In this document: piece by piece, positions 1 to 5,957 of the stretch
Layout of the letters: the number at the start of each line of letters is the position of its first letter
How positions within the stretch are numbered: the stretch's first letter is position 1
Assembly: GCA_016192135.1 (NCBI GenBank)
Contig: JACPUR010000028.1
Location: 1-29,928, forward strand
Reading direction: 5' to 3'
Length of the DNA stretch: 29,928 nucleotides
Source: Candidatus Tectomicrobia bacterium
GTDB lineage: Bacteria > UBA8248
Position numbers and translations under genes: made by a program
The notes under the pieces: model-generated
Databases searched by the model: none
Seen by the model: the letters and a program-made list of their open reading frames with translations, nothing else
Told to the model about the DNA's origin: nothing

Positions 1-1
1 C

Positions 2-142
2 CACAGCACGGGCTACGTCTTGAAGCCCGACGGCACCATCGCCGTGGGCGTCTACAGCACGGGCCCCATCGGGCGGCTCGTCTGGCAGGACGTGCTGGGC
101 CTCGTCCAGTTCTACAAGAAGATGGCCCCCCAGCCGAAGTAA
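2..142 (+). CDS. C-terminal fragment of an unidentified protein, possibly redoxin-like
   Basis: The window opens inside a gene. The frame starting at base 2 reads 46 residues to a TAA at 140-142. The visible part contains a strand-turn-strand pattern (GYVLKPDGTIAVGVYSTGP) followed by a helix ending FYKKM. This resembles the C-terminal beta-hairpin and helix of thioredoxin-fold proteins (a 'PDG' turn before a beta strand). No catalytic residues are inside the window, so the family is tentative. It converges with the deiodinase-like selenoprotein gene and shares a terminator with it. A redoxin neighbour would make functional sense, but that is inference. Confidence 0.55.
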   Translation, partial: HSTGYVLKPDGTIAVGVYSTGPIGRLVWQDVLGLVQFYKKMAPQPK

Positions 143-179
143 GGACCGGAACGGTGAACGCGGCCAGCCGGGTGAAACA

Positions 180-209
180 TAAAAAGCCCCCCTTTCGGGG
201 GGCTTTTTA
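180..209. terminator. Bidirectional Rho-independent terminator
   Basis: An inverted repeat AAAAAGCCCCCC / GGGGGGCTTTTT with a short TTTC loop is flanked by A-runs on one side and T-runs on the other, so it can terminate transcription in both directions. It sits between two convergent genes that end at 142 (plus) and 222 (minus). Confidence 0.9.
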
Positions 210-221
210 TGTTTCTGTGGG

Positions 222-878
222 CTAGGCCTTTGTGGACATGGCTTCCTTGCCCGCCTGCTCGGCCAGGAGGTCGTCCAGCACCCTGTCCACGCGGGGCTTG
301 TCCGTCCAACTGGCCTTGTAGGCGATTTTTCCTTCCGTGTCGATGACGTAAACCATGTTCGGCATCCAGCCGAAAGCCTTCGCCACCGTCTCCTCCAGGT
401 CGTCCACGAGGACGGGAACCTTCATCCCGAACTCGCGCACGAGTTCCTGGGCGTACTGGAGCTTGTGCGCGTAGGAAGTGTGCTGGGAGTACTTGCGGAA
501 GTACTTCCGCTCGCCCGCGTGCGGCTCCCTGGAGTAAACAACAAAAAACTCGACCCCCTTGTCCTTGTACATCCCATGGAGCTCTTCCATGCCCGGCACC
601 TGCCGGCGGAAGGGCGGTCAGGTGATGGCGCCGAACTCCACGACGATGTTCCGCTTCCCCCGGAATTGGGCGAAATCCACCTCCCGCCCATCCGTGGTCT
701 TGAGCTTCACCTCGGGCGCGGGATCTCCCGCGTGAATCTTCTCCGCGAAGGCCTTGTGCCGCACTTTGCGGAAGCCCTTGATCTCGCGTTTTATTGTGGC
801 GATGGGATCCAGGTACCAGAGGCTCCACAGGCCTCCAAAAGGCCCGGGCGGCCGGTCGATGTATTCCTCTTTTCGCAT
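222..878 (-). CDS. Iodothyronine-deiodinase-like selenoprotein (in-frame TGA = Sec87)
   Basis: The gene reads as one 218-residue thioredoxin-fold protein if the TGA at 618-620 is decoded as selenocysteine. The sequence around it is VEFGAIT-U-PPFRRQVPGM. Vertebrate deiodinases have FGSCTUPPF at this place, with Sec as the catalytic residue. Upstream are GDPAPEVKL and the FRGKRNIVVEFG strand. Downstream are KGVEFFVVYSREPHA and a C-terminal VYVIDTEGKIAYKA strand pair, so homology is continuous across the TGA. The start ATG at 876-878 has the Shine-Dalgarno stretch GAGGAGAGG about 8 bases upstream. No signal peptide is seen. A bacterial SECIS-type hairpin follows the TGA (593-606) and a tRNA-Sec gene lies 5 kb away. 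Bacterial members probably reduce small oxidants or disulfides rather than thyroid hormone, which is inference. A conventional gene caller would split or truncate this gene. The alternative, a nonsense mutation, is unlikely because the TGA falls exactly on the Sec column. Confidence 0.88.
593..606 (-). promoter_or_regulatory. Candidate bacterial SECIS hairpin for Sec87
   Basis: Counting from the base after the TGA, bases 12-25 form a perfect 5-bp hairpin, CCGGC-AGGT-GCCGG. The apical loop begins 17 bases after the stop and has G as its second base. This fits the general bacterial SECIS rule: a loop about 16-37 bases after UGA, small, with a G in its first two positions. The hairpin lies inside the reading frame, as bacterial SECIS elements do. 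Confidence 0.7.
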
Positions 879-1329
879 GGGCAATCCTCTCCTCGCAAAG
901 ATCGATATGGGACAAGAACGATCATTATTCGCCAAACATGCGTTCTCGTTCAACTCCCGATCGGCTGCATCGTCGTCCCCCTTCCGCCGAAGGGATAATC
1001 CGGCCGGGCGCATATCCTCTTCGGGTCTTCGGGGCAACGTTTAGCCAAATACAAACAACGGATGAGGGCGACGCATTCCCTCCTTTCGCAAATATTTCCC
1101 CTTGAAATTTCGATACCGTCATATCATGCATGGTTTTGACGCCAAAAGACTTTCGCCCGCCGCCGATCTGAGCCTCTCGAACGGGAATAAGGAATAAATC
1201 GTATCCCCCTCTGTTCTTTTGAACGTAATACAAAATCGATCCGTGAGAGGCAGCAGAGTACGGCCCTGAGGTAAGGCGGCAGCCTCGGGGCGCCCGCGTT
1301 TTACCCTCCTCATTTCGAGGTGCTGGGTC
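879..1329. other. Divergent intergenic region, no gene recognised
   Basis: This 450-base stretch separates the divergent deiodinase-like gene and the beta-propeller gene. It is lower in GC than its surroundings. Open frames crossing it have no recognisable domain and no codon-usage signal. Apart from the candidate minus-strand promoter at 924-953, I see no conserved RNA motif, repeat or small gene. It presumably carries the promoters for both directions. Confidence 0.5.
924..953 (-). promoter_or_regulatory. Possible sigma-70 promoter of the deiodinase-like gene
   Basis: On the minus strand TTGAAC (953-948) and AATAAT (929-924) are separated by 18 bases, and the -10 element lies about 45 bases before the ATG. 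The flanking DNA is clearly lower in GC than the genes. This is a motif match only. Confidence 0.35.
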
Positions 1330-2349
1330 TTGCAGGCGAGGCGTTTCATCCACGGATGGTCCATGTTCTGGGCAGCCATCGGGTTCGTGTTACTCGCACC
1401 GGTTGCGCAGGCCCATCACATCACCATGCGGCCGGGCTTCTTCGGCCATGTGGTAGTGGACTTGGCCGTCTCGCCGTGGAATGGGTCCTCGCTCTATGTC
1501 GCCGCCTTTGGGCAAGGAATTTTCGTCACGCATGATGGCGGGAGCCGATGGGTTCCCCTCCGTGACGGACTGAGCGAGAAAAGCGTCCGCGGCCTTGCCT
1601 TCGGCCCCCGCGGGAGAGGGGAAGAGGGCCTTCTCTACCTCGCGACCGATCAAGGCGCCTTCCGGAAGGCGCCCGGCCTCCCGTGGGAGCCCCTGCCGGG
1701 GCTTGGGGAGCGAAGCGTCCGCGCCCTCCGGTTTTTGGGGAAACCCTCAGTCCTGTACGCCGCGACAGAAGCGGGCGTGTTCGCCAGCGCCGATGGCGGC
1801 CTCGCCTGGGAGGCGCGGAACCGGGGCCTCGCGCATCTGGACGTGCGGGCCTTGGCCGCCGCGCCGGGCCGGATGTACGCGGGGACCTTCGGCGGGGTGT
1901 TCCGGAGCGGGGACGGCGGGCGGACCTGGCGGGCCGCCAGCCAGGGCCTGACGGACCCCCAGGTGCGCTTCCTGCTCGCGGAGCCGGGTGCATCCGGCCG
2001 CCTCTTCGCCGGGACCGCCCTCGGGGGCGTTTTCGAGAGCCGGGACGGGGGCGGTACCTGGCGGGCCATGAACCGAGGTCTCGTTGACTCCTCCGTCATG
2101 TCGCTGGCCTGGGCGGACGGCGCCCTCCTCGCCGGGACGCGGGGCGGACTCTTCCGCCTGCCGCCGGGTGGGGACGCCTGGCACTTCGTCCTGGTGCAGC
2201 GCGCTCCACTCTCGATGCCCGCCATCGCGGTGGGCGTGTCCGGCCGCATGTACGTGTCGAGCGGCGGCGAGGTATACGAAAGCCGAGACGGAGGGAAGAA
2301 GTGGGCCCTCCTTACTCCAGGCGCTCCTCGCCGCGCCGCCAAGCAGTAA
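1330..2349 (+). CDS. Exported beta-propeller protein with BNR/sortilin-like repeats
   Basis: The 339-residue product has a signal peptide: a basic N-terminus, a hydrophobic FWAAIGFVLLAPVAQA core and an Ala-X-Ala cleavage site before HH. The rest consists of repeated blades carrying the Asp-box signature S-x-D-G-G-x-x-W: HDGGSRW, SADGGLAW, SGDGGRTW, SRDGGGTW and SRDGGKKW. Blades are joined by phrases such as LYAATEAGVF and MYAGTFGGVF. This pattern is typical of photosystem-stability-factor/sortilin/BNR-type propellers, which serve as periplasmic or cell-surface scaffolds. The TTG at 1330 is preceded by GAGGTG; an ATG at 1363 is the alternative start and still leaves a signal peptide. It lies 22 bases ahead of the NPC-repeat gene on the same strand, which suggests an operon with the cytochromes. 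No enzymatic residues can be assigned. Confidence 0.85.
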   Translation: MQARRFIHGWSMFWAAIGFVLLAPVAQAHHITMRPGFFGHVVVDLAVSPWNGSSLYVAAFGQGIFVTHDGGSRWVPLRDGLSEKSVRGLAFGPRGRGEEGLLYLATDQGAFRKAPGLPWEPLPGLGERSVRALRFLGKPSVLYAATEAGVFASADGGLAWEARNRGLAHLDVRALAAAPGRMYAGTFGGVFRSGDGGRTWRAASQGLTDPQVRFLLAEPGASGRLFAGTALGGVFESRDGGGTWRAMNRGLVDSSVMSLAWADGALLAGTRGGLFRLPPGGDAWHFVLVQRAPLSMPAIAVGVSGRMYVSSGGEVYESRDGGKKWALLTPGAPRRAAKQ

Positions 2350-2371
2350 CCCTAAAAGGGAGGTAGCCCCT

Positions 2372-2962
2372 ATGCGCCGTTTCCTCGGAAGGTCAGGAGC
2401 CGCCGCGCTCGGATTCGCGGCGGCCCTCGTGCTCCTCGGCTCGGCCCAGCCGCGCGAAGCCTGGGCCGCCAGCAACCCGTGCGCCCCCAAGAACCCGTGT
2501 GCGGCCAACCCCTGCGCGGCCAAGAACCCGTGCGCCGCCAATCCGTGCGCGGCGAACCCCTGCGCGCCAGGGGCGGCCCGCGGGCCCCAGGCCAAGGCCC
2601 GGATGGTTTCGGCCGAGGTGACCGGGTATGACGCCAAGACCCGGCGTCTCACCCTCAACCACCAGGGGAAAACCCTCGTCACCACCCTCAGCCCGAAGAC
2701 GGTCGTCCGGCTGGGGGCGGATGTGGCCTCCCCCGCCGCCCTCTCGAAGGGCGCGCGGGCGGTGGTCTCCATCCTGGAGAAGGGAAGCGCGCGCGAGGCC
2801 CTCTACGTCTATGTGGCCAAGGGAGGCGCCGGCGGGAACCCCTGCGGGAATCCATGCGGCGCCAACCCGTGTGCCGCGAAGAATCCTTGCGCCGCGAAGA
2901 ATCCCTGTGCGGGAAAAAATCCCTGCGCCGGGAAGAACCCCTGCACGAAGAAGGGCTGGTAG
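2372..2962 (+). CDS. Exported NPC-repeat (Cys-rich) protein
   Basis: The 196-residue product has a signal peptide (ALGFAAALVLLGSAQPREAWA). The mature protein is a central globular segment of about 90 residues between two Cys-rich tails. The N-terminal tail has six and the C-terminal tail seven copies of a short unit NPC followed by one to three small or basic residues (AA, AAK, AP, GK). The central part (MVSAEVTGYDAKTRRLTLNH and onward) looks like a small beta-barrel of the DUF5666/OB type; this is a weak assignment. The AGGGAGG ribosome-binding site lies 9 bases before the ATG. The same NPC units recur in the tail of the following cytochrome gene, so the two proteins probably share a property, perhaps metal binding, surface anchoring or disulfide cross-linking. 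The function is unknown to me. Confidence 0.85.
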   Translation: MRRFLGRSGAAALGFAAALVLLGSAQPREAWAASNPCAPKNPCAANPCAAKNPCAANPCAANPCAPGAARGPQAKARMVSAEVTGYDAKTRRLTLNHQGKTLVTTLSPKTVVRLGADVASPAALSKGARAVVSILEKGSAREALYVYVAKGGAGGNPCGNPCGANPCAAKNPCAAKNPCAGKNPCAGKNPCTKKGW

Positions 2963-3024
2963 CGGAGACACCGCCGCCGGGAAACCCAGCTGCCGGTATT
3001 TTCTGATGAGAAAGGAGGAAACGA

Positions 3025-3654
3025 ATGCGCCGAATGATTCGGATTCTGCCCATGGCCCTGGCGGTGCTGGCCCTCGCAGGGTGGTCTTCCGCCGCTTGGG
3101 CGGCCCCGCAGCAGCGCAAGACCATACCAATGGGGCCCTATTTTCAGACCCTGAAGGCCGATGCGTCCATCGACAAGTCGATCGAACGGGGCAAAACGCT
3201 CTTCAACGAGCTCGGCTGCGGCGGCTGCCATCCCCGGGGCGGCACTATCGGGGGCGTGCAGCGCAACGTGGCGGGGGACGTGGTGCCGATCCCCGTCCCC
3301 GACCTCAGGGGAGCGGCGCTCCACTACCCCCGCCTCTCGATGACGGGCTTCACGGCCAACATCGGGATCATGAACGATCTCTGAAACACCGTTTTCCTCG
3401 GCCGTGAGCCGATGGACCCGAACTCCCAGGAGTACATGGACCTCTACGCCTATGTGGCCTCCCTCACCCCGGAGGTCTATAAGTCCATGAAGAAATTTGA
3501 GGCCGACCGCCAAGCCCTCATGAAGAAGATGGGCAGCCAGGGCGGAAAGGGGAATCCCTGCGCGCCGGGTGGCGGCAATCCCTGCGCTCCGAGGGGCAAT
3601 CCCTGCGCCCCCAAGCGTAACCCGTGCGGCAACCCCTGCGCGCCCAAGCGCTGA
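3025..3654 (+). CDS. SoxA/TsdA-like monoheme cytochrome c with in-frame TGA (candidate Sec120) and NPC-repeat tail
   Basis: The frame from ATG 3025 (GAAAGGAGG upstream) runs 119 codons to a TGA at 3382-3384. It then continues in the same frame, with clear homology, to a TGA at 3652-3654, giving 209 residues. Order: signal peptide (about 1-27), a single heme motif CGGCH at 65-69, GAALHYPRLSMTGF, then MNDL-U-NTVFLGREPMDPNSQEY and MDLYAYVASLTPE, and finally five NPC units. In SoxA and thiosulfate dehydrogenase TsdA the corresponding segment is (R/N)IN-x-C followed by a conserved Gly or Met, Pro, and a helix with xLxAYxA. That Cys is the distal heme-iron ligand. The TGA falls on that Cys. A hairpin of bacterial SECIS type follows (3398-3412), and tRNA-Sec lies 1.8 kb downstream. 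I infer a periplasmic sulfur-active or electron-transfer cytochrome with selenocysteine as heme ligand. A disrupted gene is the alternative. Confidence 0.75.
3398..3412 (+). promoter_or_regulatory. Candidate bacterial SECIS hairpin in the cytochrome gene
   Basis: Bases 14-28 after the in-frame TGA form a perfect 5-bp stem TCGGC / GCCGA with the loop CGTGA. The loop begins 19 bases after the TGA and has G in its second position, which satisfies the usual bacterial SECIS spacing and loop rules. Its size and placement parallel the hairpin in the deiodinase-like gene. The two loops (AGGT and CGTGA) are not identical, so SelB recognition is inferred. Confidence 0.6.
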
Positions 3655-3691
3655 GCATCCGGGAGGCAGCTTCCCCCACCAGGAGAAATAA

Positions 3692-3766
3692 AGCCGGCTG
3701 GGTCGGCCCAGGGGCGCGGGAGAGGAACGGGCGGCATCTCTCTCCCGCGCCCTCCTCCTGCCGGCT
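3692..3766 (+). other. Structured intergenic RNA, potential three-way junction
   Basis: Between the two cytochrome genes an outer helix AGCCGGC (3692-3698) / GCCGGCT (3760-3766) encloses two hairpins. One is a short TGGG-TCGG-CCCA at 3699-3710. The other has a perfect 13-bp stem, GGGCGCGGGAGAG (3712-3724) with CTCTCCCGCGCCC (3740-3752). An unpaired CTCCTCCT follows the second hairpin; it is complementary to a Shine-Dalgarno sequence. There is no T-run, so it is not a canonical terminator. It could stabilise transcript ends or tune translation of the diheme cytochrome. Confidence 0.5.
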
Positions 3767-3796
3767 CAGAGATTTCGTGAATGGGAGAGCAACGGC

Positions 3797-4597
3797 GTGA
3801 TGATGCAAGTCTTGAGTTTTGCCTTCCAGCGCGCCGTCCTGGCGTTGGGCGTTTTTCTCCTGGCGGCGGGAGCGGCCCAGGCGGCCTACAAGGCGCCGCC
3901 CAAGCCGGAGATGCCGGAGAAGGGGGACTACTGGCTGGGCGAGGAGGTCTACAAGGAAATCTGCTTCTCCTGCCACGGCCTCAAGGGCGACGGGAAAGGC
4001 CCCAATTGGAAGGCTTCCTACCCGCGGCCCCAGGTGTTCACCAGCCCCCTCATGAAGCGGATGACAGACGAATATGTATTCGCCGTGGTCAAGTACGGCA
4101 AGATGAACGTCCTCAAGGAAAAGATGAACGGTTTTAAGCTGAAGCTCTCCCGTCCCACCGCCATGCCCTCCTTCGGAGAAGTCCTCGAGGACGCTCAGAT
4201 CCGCAAGCTCATCGCGTGGGAGCGGGGCTTCACCACGGGCAAGCAGCCGAACGACCCCGAGATGAAGGAAATCTTCGAGGCCGCTTGCATCCAATGCCAT
4301 GGCAAAACCGGGCTGGGCAACGGAGAGCGGCCCGTGGGGAGCCAGGATCCCAACAAACCTTTTGTGAGCGAGATCCAGCCGCCTCCCATGAACTATCACC
4401 TGAAGGAGCAGATGGAGCGCTTCGACGACAAGTTCCTCTTCTGGCTCATCAAGGTGGGGCGGATCGATGTCTCCGAGCAGGTGAATTACAACTACATGCA
4501 GGCCTACGGTCACGTCCTGAAAGACGAGGAGATATGGGGCGTGGTCCGCTACGTCCGCGAGGCCTTCATCAACGGAAAACCCCGGACGAAGAAGTAG
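3797..4597 (+). CDS. Exported diheme c-type cytochrome
   Basis: The 266-residue product has a signal peptide (RAVLALGVFLLAAGAAQAA) and two heme-binding motifs, CFSCH at residues 56-60 and CIQCH at 164-168. Each opens a class-I cytochrome-c-like half. The first half has a candidate Met ligand in TAMPSFGEVLEDAQI. The second has candidate Met residues in PPPMNYH or NYMQAYG. The start could be GTG 3797 or the ATGs at 3800 and 3803; GGGAGAG lies upstream. It directly follows the Sec-candidate cytochrome and abuts the next gene by one base, so it probably exchanges electrons with the former in the periplasm. The substrate is unknown; a thiosulfate, sulfite or similar sulfur-oxidation role would be an inference from the SoxA/TsdA-like neighbour. 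Confidence 0.88.
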   Translation: MMMQVLSFAFQRAVLALGVFLLAAGAAQAAYKAPPKPEMPEKGDYWLGEEVYKEICFSCHGLKGDGKGPNWKASYPRPQVFTSPLMKRMTDEYVFAVVKYGKMNVLKEKMNGFKLKLSRPTAMPSFGEVLEDAQIRKLIAWERGFTTGKQPNDPEMKEIFEAACIQCHGKTGLGNGERPVGSQDPNKPFVSEIQPPPMNYHLKEQMERFDDKFLFWLIKVGRIDVSEQVNYNYMQAYGHVLKDEEIWGVVRYVREAFINGKPRTKK

Positions 4598-4598
4598 C

Positions 4599-5366
4599 GT
4601 GGTTCGGATTCTTTCGGCCCTCCTCCTCTTGGCTGCCCTGGTGGAAATCTCCTCCCACGCCGGGGCGGCCGGAGGAGGAGGAAGCCCCTATTTTCCCGGC
4701 GGTCGGCCCATGGTCCTTGTCCCCGCCGGTCCGTTCATCCAGGGCAGCGCGGACGGGCCGCTGGAGGAACAGCCGGCCCGCACGGTCCGGCTGGACGCGT
4801 TCTGGATCGACCGGGAGGAGGTTTCCGTCGCCGATTGGGAGCGTTTCCGCGCCGCGACGGGCCATCCCCCCTCGAAGTACGCCGATGATTCCCTCCTCCA
4901 CCGGCCGGACCTCCCCATTGTGGGTGTGAGCTGGTTCGACGCCCGCGCCTATTGCCGGTGGGCGGGGAAGCGCCTGCCCACCGAGGCGGAGTGGGAGAAA
5001 GCCGCCCGGGGGCCGGCCGGACGGCGCTACCCGTGGGGGAGCGAATTCGACCCGGGCCGGGCCGCATCGGAGGGTTCCGCTCCTGAGCCGGTGGGCGGCC
5101 GCCCCGGCGGAGAGAGCCCTTACGGGGCGCGCTCCATGGCCGGTGGGGTGTGGGAGTGGACGAACGACTTCTGGGGGGAGTTCTACTACCGGGAGGCGCC
5201 GGCCCGGAATCCATTGGGGCCGCCATCCGGCTTCCTGCATACCATCAAGGGAGGCTCATGGCGGGAGCCGCCCGAGTTCCTGCGCAGCGCCACGCGATTC
5301 CGCCTGGACGGCATCATCCGCTGGAAGACGGTAGGCTTCCGCTGCGCAAGGGACGCGCGCGGCTAG
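4599..5366 (+). CDS. Exported SUMF1/FGE-sulfatase-domain protein, catalytic Cys pair absent
   Basis: The 255-residue product begins with a GTG one base after the cytochrome stop, indicating translational coupling. It has an N-terminal signal sequence (ILSALLLLAALVEISSHAGA). It then shows the formylglycine-generating-enzyme fold: MVLVPAGPFIQGS, FWIDREEVSVADWERF, VSWFDARAYCRWAGKRLPTE, AEWEKAARG, GGVWEWTNDFW, IKGGSWREPPEF and VGFRCARD. True FGEs need two Cys in the segment between GGSW and GFRCA. Here that segment (LRSATRFRLDGIIRWKT) has none, so sulfatase activation is unlikely. Related cysteine-less SUMF1 proteins act as binding or accessory domains in respiratory and extracellular clusters. 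It probably assists the upstream cytochromes; this is inference from position. Confidence 0.87.
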   Translation: MVRILSALLLLAALVEISSHAGAAGGGGSPYFPGGRPMVLVPAGPFIQGSADGPLEEQPARTVRLDAFWIDREEVSVADWERFRAATGHPPSKYADDSLLHRPDLPIVGVSWFDARAYCRWAGKRLPTEAEWEKAARGPAGRRYPWGSEFDPGRAASEGSAPEPVGGRPGGESPYGARSMAGGVWEWTNDFWGEFYYREAPARNPLGPPSGFLHTIKGGSWREPPEFLRSATRFRLDGIIRWKTVGFRCARDARG

Positions 5367-5462
5367 ATTTTATGCCATCGCGAAGCCTTGCCGGTTTTCA
5401 CCATGCGAAGAGCGGCACGGGGCAAAGTCCGCTTCCCGTTACGGGATGATCTAAAGGGAGAT

Positions 5463-5559
5463 TGGCGGGAACGCGTGGGAGTCGAACCCACCGACGAAGT
5501 GATTAGCCCCGTCCACTGGATTTGAAGTCCAGGCGGCACACCGGCACCGATGCGCTCCC
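5463..5559 (-). tRNA. selC: tRNA-Sec (anticodon TCA), CCA encoded
   Basis: On the minus strand a 97-base tRNA folds with the features specific to selenocysteine tRNA. It has an 8-bp acceptor stem (GGGAGCGC with GCGTTCCC) and a 6-bp D stem closing a 4-base loop (CGGTGC / GTGCCG). The anticodon arm is CTGGA-CTTCAAA-TCCAG with anticodon TCA at 5525-5523. The extra arm is very long, about 20 bases with GACG/CGTC at its base, and the T arm is GTGGG-TTCGACT-CCCAC. The CCA end is encoded. The 8+5 acceptor/T helix is the bacterial form. The anticodon reads UGA, matching the in-frame TGA codons in two genes within 5 kb. selA, selB and selD are not in the window. Confidence 0.97.
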
Positions 5560-5957
5560 ACCGGGAGGATACACGCCTCCGGCGGCAGGGAAAAGCGCGT
5601 TCCCGTTCTTTCCTTTCCGGTCCCCCTCCTCAAGAAGAGCCGCGGAAAGCGGCCCCTGTCCCAGTACCTCCCTAAAAGTGTAAACACCCTCTGCAAGTCC
5701 AAGTCCCCCGGACGGCGACTTGAGGGAGGCCCGCGAGAGGGCGTATCTGGGTTGCGCCCGCTCGGCTTTCGCTCGGATAATGCGGCCATGCGGTCGGTTT
5801 CATAGGGGTTGGGGGGTCCGCCGTCCATTCGGGACGGGGAACCGGGACCGGAGAGGTTATAAGGGCGCCCGGGGAAGGGGTTCGCGCCCGGGGGAGGGTG
5901 TTTCGGAACGTCGGGGGGTTCATTCAGGCAATCATCTGAGAGAGGAGTGATGGTCCG
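5560..5957. other. Intergenic region between tRNA-Sec and the TTT operon, no gene recognised
   Basis: The stretch of almost 400 bases lies between the divergent tRNA-Sec gene and the TTT transporter operon. Open frames across it give low-complexity Pro/Arg-rich translations with no domain. A TTATAAGG at about 5856 could be a -10 element for the transporter operon, but no good -35 is seen. I see no terminator, repeat or RNA motif here. Confidence 0.45.

Noticed and set aside
222-599. A separate 125-residue minus-strand protein starting at an internal Met
   Set aside because: Homology continues upstream through the TGA into the preceding frame, and the TGA sits on the deiodinase Sec position, so this is the C-terminal part of one selenoprotein gene.
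3412-3654. A separate small NPC-repeat gene after the cytochrome
   Set aside because: It is in the same frame as the upstream cytochrome, has no ribosome-binding site of its own, and begins in the middle of the conserved SoxA/TsdA-type C-terminal helix.
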